Shown: positions 37,111 to 49,647, numbered from the stretch's first letter. The stretch: 64,000 nucleotides of DNA from Leptasterias polaris (GCA_037783415.1 JAZGTN010000167.1:400947-464946); one strand, 5' to 3'. A program made the numbers and translations. Notes: generated by a model not told the origin, from the letters alone.

Positions 37111-40045
37111 ACCCAAGAGTCATGTTCCTGAGTGATGAGTTTCGTTTCACCGTGGATTGGAGTGGTTCTAGAGAGTCGTTTGCCTGGGCTAGGCTGAGAT
37201 TTAGTTGTCAGTGAAGATGAAAGAGTGGTGGGTTTGGAGAACGAGGCACCAACTTCACACCCTGCGATCAACCATGGCTTGTTATGTTAGACTCGTTTAT
37301 GGTTGTCCAAAACATGCTAATTCTAATTTGAAGGACTCAAAAGTCACGATGGTTTCTTTTTCTTCATTCAGAGATGAAAATAAACTTGCGTGTACAAGAC
37401 AGAAGAAAAAAGTTCCACTATTGGAAACTCATTGTAAACAAGTCATTGGCACAAACTTTTAATAGTGTCACATCTGCGCTTTTTACCTCTCTCCACCCTG
37501 TGTGACGCAGGTCATCACGCACGTCGCGCGGTGTCGGAAACAACCGATCAAGTGTCCCCGAAATTCCACGCCGTGGTGACCTTGTTGACCCCCCGTCACT
37601 CCACCGAGGGGGAAAACACGGCACGAGGGACGAGTTGGTACTGTCTACGAGAGAGAAAGTATGACTGATGACTGCTTTACGGGGGGGTGGAGGGTTATCT
37701 CGCCAGGACCGGGCTCGTGTGGGGGTGTTTAACGACCGGGACGCTCTGCCTTTTGTTTGAACTGCTCCCTGTTGATGTTGCAGTTTTCTCATGTTGCTTG
37801 CTGAGTAGGGCTGTGATCTTGAACTTGAAGTGTTGATTCAAATCGCTCGTTGTTTAGTTACTACTAAAGGAATAGTGTGCATGATCAGTGGAACAATACT
37901 GTTTTTCTTTCCGTTGGGAACACATTGATGAAGGATGTCTTTCTATAAAGATTCCTCGTTTTCTCAAACAATTTCCTACAAGAAAATGAGAACACTCGCA
38001 GTGATTTAGTTAGGGATGCTGGTAATAACAAAGTTTGCAGATAAACACGCGTCCTTTGGAAAATTACCAGACGAAAACAACATCAACAACAACAACAACG
38101 AACACAATATTTCCCCTTCCCCCTTTCATGTTTGCTACCGAGGGGGAACAACACGTACTCAAGTATCACAAACAAGCCGTGTGCATGTACGTCATTTACT
38201 CTATAAATAGGTCGGTTAAATTCTGTAAACACCGCTTTTAACAATTGTATTTATTTGGACGACAGGTGCTGGGCACGGAAGTGGGGTCGAGTGCTCTGCG
38301 AATGTATTTCTTTCGACAGTTTCCCCCCTCTTAATTTTATATTCATATCGGAGGGACAGAAGAAATCAACACCGCCTGGTTTTTCAACCTGTTGGACTTG
38401 TCAGGGCATGGAGTTAACAAAACCTTGACCTTTGCATCAAAGCATAATTTTTTCGGCATCATTCTCTGGTGGTATGTCCGCTCGCACAACAAGACACGCC
38501 CCCTGTGGGGAAATGGCGGGCGCCCAGCGGTGCTGAAACTGCCCCCGAAATTACAAGCTGTCGAGTTGACTATCGTCAAGTCCGGTTGTATAACGGGGTT
38601 TGATAAGAACTTGGAGAATGAGAGAGGGTTTTAAACATTGATTGAATTGAGGGAGAGATTAGCTCTTGGTTGGTTGTTAAATACCTGCCCCAACTGCAGT
38701 AAATCATTTTAGGCCCCCAAGAGGTTCTGATTCTTCCATTTCTTAAAGATTTAATTCCAGGGTTGTTTTGTGCCTTGATATTGAGTCCCCAGGTTCGGCA
38801 ATCTACGGAGTTTTGTTGTTATTAAACGGCCGGTAAATTGGAGGGGAAATTGAAAGTACTGGTTCGGTGTTAGTTCAGATGCGGAGGTGACTTATTTCCA
38901 TGGATGTAGCTCCGAACGCCACACAACAGGTGGCAAAGGGGGCTCCCAGTTTGTCTTCAATCGACCCGCAGGGATGGTTTGACAGTGATAAAGGATATTG
39001 ATTAGGTGGAGTTATTCAATAGGCTGAAAATATCTGCTGGTCCTGGTGGTACACAAGTTGCTTATGGCGGGCTACCGGCGTGTGTTTTCTTGCTGTAATT
39101 CGCCTGCGCTAATGGAATCCCTTTTTGAGGAAAGTTCAGAGAAACTTCAGGCCGTCCGTCACTCTGTCTGCCCCCCTCAAAGAATCACGCCCACGTGCAT
39201 GGTGATGTGATACTTAAATATTGATTTTTATCTCTCTACCGTCACTGCTTTATTATATTACCCGCTATACCTATCTGACGGGCACTCTAATTCAAATGAG
39301 TCATGTTCTCGTGTTGACTTTCTCTTTCTGTAAACGTTTATACAGCACCTTCTGGCAAAATAAAAACAACATGGACACATTTCTTATCACAGTACTTCGC
39401 ATTGGCCTGTAAATGTTACGGGGTTATTCTTAGCAGTATATGGGAAATACCCTTGTGTGATTTTGTACAAAGTGAATGTGAAGTGACGAAATACAATCAA
39501 ATGTAAAATTCATTGGCTACAAGAAAAATAAAATCAACTTGAACTACCTGTCGAATTTGGATTATAAAAAAGACTGGTGCCTCCGAACAATGCGTACGTT
39601 TTCTATGTGATTTTTCACTACTGCGTCCAGAGAAGATCCAAGTAGGCTTAATAGTGAGATTGTCAAATATCTTTTGGTGAATTTGGTAGCAACTAGTAGC
39701 GAAATATGTTACACACTATAATATTGACAAAGGACTGGGGCAAATATGCTTGTTTTAACATGTCATCTGTAACTTAAAAATTAATTGTACATTGAGGTTT
39801 TCTGGAAAAGCATATCTAACCCCTCACGGTACTTTCTTGTTATAACAAGTTCGCTGGGACTGGCCAAGTGTTGTCTATAAACAAGAAAGTTATCATATGA
39901 GAGGACAGCAAAACAAAGAAGCGCAAAGCAGAAATGAGATTCTGGACTTCAGAATGTTTTCTTTATAAGCACATATCTTTATAAACTGTGCCCTTCATAA
40001 AGAGGGTTGACACAATTTCCATCCTCTATGACACAATCAACCTGT

Positions 40046-40205
40046 GATGGCGAGCAGAGTATGTTAGAAAAGTTGAGACCACAGCGGTTCTTTTCAGCGC
40101 CAACACTCATCCTAAAAGAGATTTACACATAACTGTATAAAATACCCGCAAGTTTGCTATCCTTGCTCTATGGATAGTTACTTCCAACATGTAAAACACC
40201 TAAGA
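40046..40205 (+). repeat. Dispersed repeat with degenerate histone-type stem-loop, copy 2
   Basis: It aligns with 26664-26835: GCGAGCAGAGTATG, GTTGAGACC, the stem-loop GGTTCTTTTCAGCGCC (40086-40101, stem mismatched), CCTAAAAGAGA, then ACCCGCAAGTTTGCTATCC. A CCTTGCTCTATGG half-hairpin at 40161-40173 is absent from copy 1. Confidence 0.65.
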
Positions 40206-40345
40206 AATTAATTGGCCATTTTTTAAAGTGACAACAGTGTCGAACGGTACACGTTTCGTCAGGCATTGTGTGCACGTTCATATTATATAATTATTGGGCA
40301 TATATTTCGATTGTGGCAATTGAAATAGACAACACATGTTGGTGT

Positions 40346-40359
40346 GGGGGGGGGGGGGG
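40346..40359. repeat. Poly(G), 14 nt
   Basis: Uninterrupted G run after TGGTGT. Confidence 0.85.
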
Positions 40360-42011
40360 TCTTGAAGTGCTATTTTCTCAAATTTGACAGATTACTGTTA
40401 ATCAGACGGGAACTTTGCTCGGCAGGGTTTGCGCTGGTTTAAACTGTCCTCAACCGAATGGACCAATCAACTTTACAGCCATGAGGGAAATTTTGTCAAA
40501 TTGTCCAAAGAGGCTATACATGTGATCTTGAATGAGGCACGGTTCTTGCTCTATATGTTTAAACTCGGCAATTAGGCACCATTAAGGATTAGTCATTAGA
40601 TATAATAGGCCCTATTTAAGATTTCATAATGTGACTCATAGTGTTTTTGCCCGTTATGATGGAAAGGCTGTATCCTGAGCACCCTTTGTGCGCTGCCTGA
40701 GCTGCACACTTTTAATGACAGTTGTTAAAGGGGTGGCGAACCGTTGATCCAAGTTGACCCAATGCACCATTCCAACACTAACTGTAAATAATTCTGCAGT
40801 GAAGATATTAACAAGGTTTTGAGTTGCCCTTCTACTTCAGCCGACAAATTTGCAAATCAGCTTATGTTCGAAATCCGACACTCACAGGCTAAGTACGTAT
40901 TAACTGCCATCGTTGGACGTGAAAAGCCCAGACCAATTAGTGATTATCATCCCTTTTGAGAATAGGCAGACGCCTCTTCAGAAGCTGGCACTAAGTTGAT
41001 GAGAATACATATCAAGTAATAAACCCACAATTGATAAAGAAGACGGAACAACAGTTGCTAACCCGATTTCCCAACATTCATTTTGCAGTTGTCTTGTGAC
41101 GATATCTCCCTTAATGCATTGCGACAAATTCTGGACAACCTTTGGGGGTCGCTAATTGTCAAAACGGATTTTTATCCCGGGAAGATTATGGTCAATTAAT
41201 TCTGCGAACTTGTTCTGAGAAAACTGTTCAATACTAGGAGCGTCTCGTTAAACCACTGGGGATAAAGAACGCCCGAGCAGCTACCAATAATGGAGAGGAC
41301 AATAGCATTAACTCTTGGGCCGCCCTCTTGTGATATTGTTCAATCGATAATCTGGAATTACCAGCATCATTATCTTTAGATGTCTCTGTGAACGCATTGA
41401 GGTAGGCCTACTCGGTTAACACGTGATTGACCTGCTGTTTCGTGGAGCATACATTCCTTTGCCCTTCCATGTGGCTTTATGGGGCGACACCACGTTCTGT
41501 AATGATTTTTTTAAATGGATTTCGAAATAAATAAAGCATTAATGTTAACAAACTTATGCTCGTAAACCCTCCCACTACAAAAGACGTATTGTCACATCAA
41601 TATTACCTCATACAAAGATGCCTTTTGCTGGCATGGTTTGGTAATAACCCTGAAACGAATTGTGTAGTTTCTATCTGTTGAAAACGTACTTGTTATAAAG
41701 ATGGAATGGTGATATAAGTATTTATGCGAAATTATTTCGTCTGAAATGCCACCGTTATATTGAAACCAATCAAAGATCGCCTTGAGCTGACTTTTGGAGA
41801 TTCAAATTCCCGGCGGTGTCCGTTTGTGAGAAATGCGACCAGAGATGCGGCTGGTACCCGCTGCCACCTCGCCTAAACATGTATGGATTCGATGTTGTTG
41901 ATGCATATATCGGGACAGTTTCTTTCTATTTTCTCAACACTATATTCAACTGAATTTTCACAGGCAACTTTATCGTATATTTATTGATAATGTTTCCTAC
42001 ACCCTAAATGC

Positions 42012-42222
42012 CAGAGATTTAAAAGTTAATCTTTAGGATTGTAGTTAGGGACCAATCGTTTCCAGATTTAAAAAATCAAACCTATTAGATTTGAATTTAA
42101 ACATTATAGATTTGAATTCAAATTGAATAAGTTTTAGTTTAAATCTAATAGATTTGATTTTTAAATCTGAAAAAACGATTGATCCCTAACTACAATCCTA
42201 AAGATTAACTTTCAAATCTCTG
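42012..42222. repeat. Foldback element with about 90-bp arms
   Basis: The left arm from AGAGATTTAAAAGTTAATC through GGATTGTAGTTAGGGACC is repeated inverted on the right (GATCCCTAACTACAATCC to CAAATCTCT), with few mismatches and a spacer of about 30 bp rich in AGATTTGAA. It is non-coding; no clear target duplication is seen. Confidence 0.82.
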
Positions 42223-43005
42223 AAATCAGCATTACGTTGAAAAAACCAGTGTATCCCCTATTGTCAAAATACTAATAAAATAAATATCCTAGTTAAACTT
42301 TAAGTATTAATTGTTATGATGAGCTTTGTGAATGAAGATTAAATGCAAAGCTGTAGCAATTCCATTTCTACACGAGCATTGATGACTACCAAATTTCAGT
42401 TTTGTAAATGGACTATATTGTTGAGCCAGTCACGTTCTACAATTCACTGATAACACAGAGCAAGGGAAAAAACCGGGGTTAAGCTATCAAAAACGGAAAC
42501 ACACAATAGCTCTTATACTTTCTTTTGCACGTGCACTTTGATGACCCCCACTTGTCGCCAAAGGTGAACATTACGTGTTACTCAGTTACCTATATATAAA
42601 TTGTCAAATTTTTTCCAGGTTTTCATGTCAGAAATTATCAATAACCCAGTAATTTCTGTCGGGGTTGACGGTCGTGTAGTACAGTATACTCAAGCAGAGA
42701 TTCGGCCGAGAGCTGGCTGTATATTCGCACCCTCAGGCCGTTGCCAAGCCCTGACAATACACCCGATCAAAAAATGCCCTTAATTTTTTTTGCTGTGTGT
42801 GTGTGTGTGTTGACCAAAAGGTTCGTAGTACTCATGTAATCTGACGAACACTCGACATGAAAAGCCCGGAAAGATCTCCGCTCGATAAAAAACGGGGCGA
42901 ACAAGGACGAGGGTCTAAACTGAAGAGATCTGGCTACGCCGTGCCGTGATTAATGAGAAACCACAGGGGTGCTGGGTCAGGGAGTGAAAAGAGAAGAGGG
43001 GAGGT

Positions 43006-43024
43006 GGGGGGGGGGGGGGGGGGG
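43006..43024. repeat. Poly(G), 19 nt
   Basis: Uninterrupted G run in a purine-rich stretch. Confidence 0.85.
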
Positions 43025-43566
43025 TTTCGGAGGGAAAAGAAGAAATGAAAAGTGAAACCGTAAAAGGAGATACAATCTGACAGAAAGAATGTGTTGAGAT
43101 TGGATGTAATCGGCTTAGAGGCGAAGTGTCATCTTTTCTTAAAGGTCACGAGAGGGCTATAGGATTGATTTTTGTCTGAAAAGGTGGGAGATAATTACTG
43201 AGCCGTGTGATTTATTTCTGTGGGTGCTGATTGTCGTTGTTTGTCAAGTAATAGAACGCTTCTTGTATTCGGCTTAGCTTTTCAGTATAATCTTCTGGGA
43301 AATCTGTCCTCGATCTTTTCTTTTTGTCCATCTTTATACTCTGCTACAATTTGGACAAACTCTTAGCAGTATGAAAGGCCGTCTCCAAATATAATGAGAG
43401 CTTGGCTCGACTGGGAGCTGACCACGATACCCGCTCGTGAAACTCTCCCAATTCGCACGAAATCATCACATACAACGATATTCACTTTCGGTGCCATTGG
43501 TACGAGGAAACAGTTTTATGTGCACCGTAATCATGTTATGTTAAAGAAACAAAAAATGCACACACT

Positions 43567-44640
43567 TCAGTTCAGTTTCAGTTCAGTTTATTTCCACTCA
43601 ATCAGTTTGCTTAAACAAAAATACACATACGCTACTTTAGATACAATGTATGATTAAGTGGTGGGAGTCTCCTAAAAGCAAGCTTGTTGGGTGGAGACCC
43701 CCGACATTTTTATAACTGGGTTGAGGAAGTACTGAGTTGGAAACCTACTAGTAATGTAACATCAATGATTACGTAAACACACAATAAGGACACAAGACAA
43801 ACACAAACAGGACAACAGATAGCTGGAAAGGCTCACCGCGCGGCGGCATTCAAATAAATAATTAAGTAGGAGACAATATAAATAATTTTGGTAACAAATT
43901 GAATCTACATCTAACAATACCAGGAAAAGTGAGGACTTAAGGACTCAGTATTTACCAATAAGATAAATTTTAAGTTTTTTCTTGAACAACTGAAGACTCT
44001 TACATATTTTTATTTCATTGCCGAGGGAGTTCCAGTACTTTGGACCTTGAAAATAAACACAACTCATGGATTTAGATGAGTAGACACGAGGTATATGAAA
44101 ATCTTTTGCATGTCTAGTTTGATAAGCATGGAATTGAGAATTTAGTGTGAACATACTCTTAAAAGAATTAGGTAAAACATTGGAGTTGTATTGATGCATA
44201 AATATTCCAAGTTGTAAAAGATAAATATCGGAAACTTTAAGAGTATTGTGTTTTTTAAATAATGGGTCAGAATGAGCACAAAAGTCGGTACGATTAATTA
44301 TTCTAAGAGCCCTTTTCTGCAGCAACATAATTCTTTTCAGTAGACAGGCACTTGATTTGCCCCATGCAAGAATTCCATAACAAATGTAAGGCAGGATTAA
44401 CGCAGAATAAATATCAAAGAGTATTGTGGATGGGAAAAAGTATTTAAGTTTATTGATAATTCCTATGTTCCTTGCAATCAGTTTACATAAGTAATTAATA
44501 TGCTGATTCCAAGAAAGTTTATCATCAACAAACACTCCAAGAAATTTGACACAATCAGTACGAAGAAGAGGTAAATTATCAAACATTTGCAAAGTAACAC
44601 AGGGAATAGATTTCGTGTGGAGAGCGACAGATCGTGCACT
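43567..44640 (-). mobile_element. 5'-truncated non-LTR retrotransposon with (TTCAG)n-type tail
   Basis: On the minus strand it has a C-terminal post-RT coding part (stop near 43945), a 3' UTR with GGAGACTCCC, an AATAAA, and the tail AATAAACTGAACTGAAACTG at about 43567-43595. Endonuclease and RT core are absent. The 5' junction is near 44640, where a CpG-rich sequence of different character begins. Confidence 0.8.
43945..44640 (-). pseudogene. LINE ORF2 C-terminal fragment
   Basis: About 215 residues show the post-RT features of Jockey-superfamily LINEs: V-K-F-L-G-V-F-V-D-D-K-L-S-W-N-Q-H-I, then L-P-Y-I-C-Y-G-I-L-A-W-G-K, LLKRIMLLQKRALRII, and a terminal K-Y-W-N-S-L-G-N-E-I block. It differs clearly from the fragments at 20.2 and 61.6 kb, so it is another family. 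The open frame continues upstream to 44781 through about 60 residues rich in Arg, His and Pro that look unrelated to the LINE. Confidence 0.82.
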
Positions 44641-44940
44641 TAGCGGATGCAGACGATCGACACGTGGCCGTAGCGTGTGACGACGAGGAGCAACACCACA
44701 AACATGCGGCGCGACGTGGGTCCGTGGCATAGTTTGCGCTTCTTTTTTACGGCCATACTCATAATAAAAATATAGTTTCATTTCGCTGGATGCGGAGTCC
44801 GTGTACAGAGCAACAAAAACTTGATGTCCTTGCCGAATTAGACCCGCGTCACACGGGGAGATAACGCGATGTCACGCCGTGACGAGCCGCGATGGACGGC
44901 GCGGCCGATGCCCCAGCGAGCCCTTGCTTAATCGTTTCTT
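44641..44940. other. CpG-rich segment abutting the LINE
   Basis: It is rich in CGCG, ACGTGG and CGACG words (CACGCCGTGACGAGCCGCG near 44873) and unlike the AT-rich flanks. It may be a fragment of another mobile element or 5' material joined to the LINE. No gene was recognised. Confidence 0.35.
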
Positions 44941-45301
44941 CTGTTAATAAATGCATTTTCAAGGATGGATTATGCGCTTATGTGGTTATGCCTTGCACCT
45001 GTTTCAAATTGGTGGGTTCAAAGGGGGAAAACTCAAATGTTGTCAGGTAATTTTGTACGTTGTCATGTTATTGTGTTCGAACAATCACCTCATTAAAAGC
45101 AAAGTATACCTTTGGTTTTTGGAACCGTTCGATTGTTTTAATCCTATATAAATGTAGATAATTATAGCCTATTATACATTAAAACTAACCTGAGAAAATT
45201 TCACTTCAAAAGGTGGTCGCGTTTTTTAGATATCACCGAAAAACCGGAGCGAATAATAAATATCCACGCAGGAAGAATAATCCCTAATAATAGGAATACA
45301 C

Positions 45302-45340
45302 AATCTGAGAAACGTTTCTGACAGAAACGTTTGTCAGATT
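45302..45340. repeat. Near-perfect 39-bp palindrome
   Basis: AATCTGAGAAACGTTTCTG, one base, then CAGAAACGTTTGTCAGATT: 19-bp arms with a single mismatch. Confidence 0.85.
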
Positions 45341-46646
45341 CAAATTTTGGGGCATAAAAACTGATATTACTCGAACTGAAATGTTTCTCAAATGTTTTAT
45401 AGGCCTACTATCGAAAGCTACTGAACTTCTTACCACATAAGTTTTAATTGCCATTAAATTTCAAAGTCGTTACCAAACGTATACAGACCCTTTAAGAACA
45501 ACAAACGTGTGAATTCGTACTTCAGTCCAATAATTTTACAACCATATCTTGTCCCATACTATACCAAAGAGAACACACACTGTCCAGAATCGTGTTAATT
45601 AAAAACGAACTCTATTCATCTGAAGTCTGGTCTCGGCCTCAATACGATGTCAGAAATAAGGAAAGATATGTCGTCTGCTCCATTGTACCGTCTATTGTTC
45701 TTTCCACATTTAGCTGCATGATGGCCCCATATGGTGGTTATTTGTTAAACTGTAACTTTATATGTCTTTGTGCAGAGAAAGAGAGACCGAAAAACTACAT
45801 TGGGGGCATTTATTTGCACCCAAATCACATTGTCTTGGATTTAGTAAATCGAATCTGACAAATGGCCAACTCGGTGCTAACAATCAATACAAATCGTGAC
45901 TCTAAATGGAAAATGATGTTTGGGGCCTCAGCATTATTATGAGGTTTGTTTCACATTTCTCCCCGTGTCACCACCGCGGAAAAAAGGAGTCCTCAATTGT
46001 ATATTGGCTCTTTTATCGCAAGGTGTGCCAAACTTGGCAATTTCGAGGCTTCGTCCTGGTGTTTGGGGGACCCATGGGTATACAGACAGACATGTCCGGG
46101 CTAGTTTGGCTTTCAGCGCGGCACTGCAACAACTAGTCCCCCGGGGATTACTGCTTCACACGGCCGGCCTTTTGTCCCTTACACCGCGCATTTCGTATTA
46201 TCACCCTCTTGGCGATAGACCTTATGCTTCATAATAATTTTTCCAAACAGCCTCAGCAATTTTGGTGTTTTTTTCTCCCTCTTTCTATAACCAGACTTCT
46301 TTGGGGGTTCTTACAAATCGAGGGCCAGGGTTCATTTCTTGAATCCAACCTTCCTTTTGTGGAGTCTTGCCGCCGCCGCAGATCAATACAGTCTCTTAAT
46401 GACCAGTGTATGTTTGCACTACGCATTGATTGCAAGCTAACAAAAAGCCCAAACGTACGACAGCAGAAGCTCACTGCTCCGGGGCTTTAGGACTTAAAGC
46501 CTCAGCCTTTTAAAAACCTAGCAGTGGTGGTACATTTTTAAAGATATAACGAAAGTGAGCCCCAAAAAGGGAAAGGGCGTGCAGACCGTGCTGGTCTTGG
46601 ATCGATCGTCAGTAAGACGATGCGATCGTGCCCTACAATCGAACCC

Positions 46647-46670
46647 TTTTTTTTTTTTTTTTTTTTTTTT
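46647..46670. repeat. Poly(T), 24 nt
   Basis: Homopolymer run; no minus-strand retroelement body was recognised next to it. Confidence 0.85.
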
Positions 46671-47377
46671 ACTCCGTTGGGGGTTTAACTGAATTGTTTA
46701 GTTTTGCCGTAGGGGGATTAAGAATGTGGAAATAAAAAGGAAAGACTGCAGAGAAAATGCAGTTCTGATGGGCCTGAAACTGGATAGGCTGAAAATTTAA
46801 ATACAAAATTTAGTTTGGTTGCAGAACTCGGTGTTGTAATGGAGGTACACGGCTTTGATTCATTCGGAGCTGTGAAGTTGAACGACCTGTCTCGACACGA
46901 AGACCTTTAGCGCACCTCAATTACGTGCCAATTATTTAGTCATGATGTCTGCCTTCTTCCACAGTAGGTTGAGTTGAGAAGAGTTTTGTCTGGACGGAGA
47001 GTTCAGTCTAGGATCGAACCATCTCTCTACCAAAAGTGTGTTTTGATGAAAGATAATTCAAGAAATTAAATCGTTTTTATATTGTAAAAATGTAAATAGT
47101 AGGCTACGAGAATACTGTGTGGTTATTAACAGCGGGAATCGCTTTAGGATGAAACGCAGCCAATATACTTAACTTGTTATCCTTGGGGGAACAGCACTTA
47201 ACACTTACATGTACACGTAGAAGACTAACTAATGGTCTATATTTATAGCAGTCACCATTGGAAACGCCAACCTTGTTGTGTTGTATACTATAGGCTTATA
47301 TCTGTTCGTATAGTTCCGTAAAACACTGCCATTTTGTACGGTACTTCACATGGAATTAAAAGTTGCTTCGCCCAATT

Positions 47378-47400
47378 CCCCCCCCCCCCCCCCCCCCCCC
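47378..47400. repeat. Poly(C), 23 nt
   Basis: Uninterrupted C run. Confidence 0.9.
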
Positions 47401-48360
47401 ACAAAAAAGAACCTTTTGCCTGAACGATATTTGACAGATGATGCTTTTTCAAATGACAAAACAAAAAATACTTTCGCGTTATGCGACCACATTGCACGAA
47501 GTACATGCAGTCGATCGAATTCCGGTTAAAAACGAAACATCCACCACGAGGCGGGCATAAAGTAAAGCGCTAATGGGCCACATTCGTTTGGATGACACTG
47601 TAGGGCTAGGGTACATGTTGTGAACTTTCAGCAACAAAATACTGGCGGCCAACAGGGCATCACATCAACAAAACATAGACTTACGGAGGCTACTTCGGGG
47701 GAAAACTAAACAACTAAACGTAAATATAGAAGGTGTAGAAGTGCCACTATTTATACAATGGGGAGTATTTTGATATTAATTTTATGCCATTTCTCCCCGT
47801 TTGAAGAAGTAGCTGGTGGTGTACTTAGTGTGCAGACGTATAACTGAGCGTGTGGGTACATTCAATAAGGATCGTTTGAAAGCCTACAAAGTATGTAACC
47901 ACCGAACAACCAGGATATTACATGGGTCAAAACAAAGCCAAGCTAATCCATTCTGTCGATAGGTAGAATCGCCTACCGGGGCTCGTTCTCTCTCTCGTAA
48001 AATAGCCTCAGGGTAACTCTTGTACTTGTAGATGTTTAATCGGATCAGAGCAACACCTCGCGTTGATAGAGCAACATCGATTGGTCGTTGGTGGGCTGGT
48101 CTACGCGTGGTTCCCCAGCCGGACCAGAGCGACCACTTAAACCATAGAGAAAGGATGCTCAGACTACCTGCGCAGGTGGAAATCTATATTTTGTGGTTTT
48201 ATACACCTACCTGTAATATTATCGACTGGAAGTCGAAGTCGGTAACTTTTAAGGGCGGCGATTTTATGTCAAAGGAACAGCAGAACTCTGCAACAGAGCG
48301 CATTCTGTCAAACTAATTCGTAGTGTCTGAGAGTCAGAACTTAAAAGTTATACACCGCAA

Positions 48361-48545
48361 AAACTGGGGTGTTAATGGATGTATCCCAAAGAAAAAATCA
48401 AAATTAACACCATACGGTGTTAAATAGCACCTATTCAATTGTGTTGGCAGAAATAAGTGTTATTTTCACCATGTGTTGTAAACTTTGATTCTTTTGGGGT
48501 ATAAGTTACAAAAACACCCATGGTGTTAATTTTAACACTCCAGTT
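48361..48545. mobile_element. Foldback MITE, AACTGGGGTGTTAA ends
   Basis: Terminal repeats AAACTGGGGTGTTAA and TTAACACTCCAGTT flank several GTGTTAA / TTAACACC words in both orientations. It lies about 230 bp before exon 4. Confidence 0.75.
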
Positions 48546-48778
48546 GTTTCAGTGATCGTGTTACTTCATCTGTTGTAATTTTATATGTATTTTGTGTTGT
48601 TGAATGTATTTATTTGACTTGCTTGCGGCTGGGGAAAGATAGTGCGATCTTCCCAGCACATCTCCTTCAAATGGAGAACCAGATGGCCTTATCATAAACG
48701 ATGTTATTGTGGAGAGTGGTAAATGATGGTTGATGCTTTATACTATAGTAACCTAGTTTTGTTCTTATTGCATTTCAG

Positions 48779-49647
48779 AAACGACCAAACCTACACCATC
48801 GTCAGAGGGACCTTTGCCGAGTTTGTTCAACCCACCTGCCCCGGTGGACGCCATGTTTGACGGGTTCCAAGACTGCATGGAGGAGACGATCCGCTATCTC
48901 GTGCAAGTTGAGGGGTTTCCGCCCAATCACGACATCATCATCCGCCTGAGGGCGCACCTCATCCAGTCGCAGAGCAAACTAGCCCTGAACAATCAACTGC
49001 GGGCCCGTCGTGGCGGCCGGCTGGCCCTGGATCAGTATTACAGCCTGCAACAGCGCCACCGCCAGGTCAACGCTGGCTTCACCTCGCATCATGGAGCGTC
49101 CAATTCGACGCAGACGTCACCGCAGCTTGCGCACACCAATGCATGCGCCGCCTACCCACCAGGCTCAGCCCTATTGGCTAGGAACGGGGCTACCCAGGAT
49201 GCATTGCATACAAAAACTAATCAAACTCAGGGAAGCACATCTTCCCAACTGCCGCTCGGCGTGATGGCGCCCCTTACGGTGGACACCAACCAGTATTATG
49301 CCATGCCCTCTCCCTTGTCCCACTGTCTCACGGAGAGCACTCTTACCGGTCATAACTCAACCGAGTCCCTCTTAACCATAGCGAGAACTGTACCCACGAA
49401 CTCGGGGGCGCTGTTTAGCTCTCCTGGAAGTGGACTCACCACGGTCACGTGCAGTGCCAGCAGTACCGCCGGTGTTGGGAGAACAGCCAGCCATGGTTTG
49501 GTTATGACGACGAACTCATCACAGGGCCCCAGTACTCAGAGTATAGCGCCCACAATGGCCAGCAATGTCTCAGGATCGCATCTTGGTTTTAATTTGAACT
49601 ATGTGGCGCCATATCTGGTTGCATTTGTCAGGCCAGCTGCCCAGTAA
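48779..49647 (+). CDS. bHLH-Orange gene exon 4: Orange domain and C-terminus
   Basis: It follows acceptor TTGCATTTCAG in phase 1 (the split codon reads GAA), and 288 further codons end in TAA. After a short Pro/Ser linker comes the Orange domain, about residues 94-138 counted from the start of exon 2: MFDGFQDCMEETIRYLVQVE, then G-F-P-P-N-H-D-I-I-I-R-L-R-A-H-L. It matches the family pattern G-F-x-x-C-x-x-E-x-x-R-Y-L followed by R-L-x-x-H-L. About 200 residues follow, rich in Ser, Thr, Gly, Ala and Gln. The protein ends Y-L-V-A-F-V-R-P-A-A-Q, with no WRPW (Hes) or YRPW (Hey) Groucho-binding motif. V-R-P-A could be a decayed one. The exon is GC-richer than its flanks, as expected for coding DNA. 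Confidence 0.9.

Larger units (their letters stand above)
36123..48778. other. Intron 3, 12.7 kb
   Basis: It joins exons in phase 1. Contents: a LINE tail, a foldback element, two palindromes, homopolymers, and long stretches without recognisable features (37.1-40.0, 40.4-42.0, 45.4-47.3 kb). GC-richer patches near 37480-37760, 38340-38640 and 45940-46180 show no credible coding signal. A (GT)n run is at 42793-42810. Confidence 0.7.

Noticed and set aside
37418..37792. 124-residue Arg/Ser/Pro-rich open frame on the minus strand
   Set aside because: It lies in a GC-richer intron patch where stops are rarer; no domain or homologous pattern.
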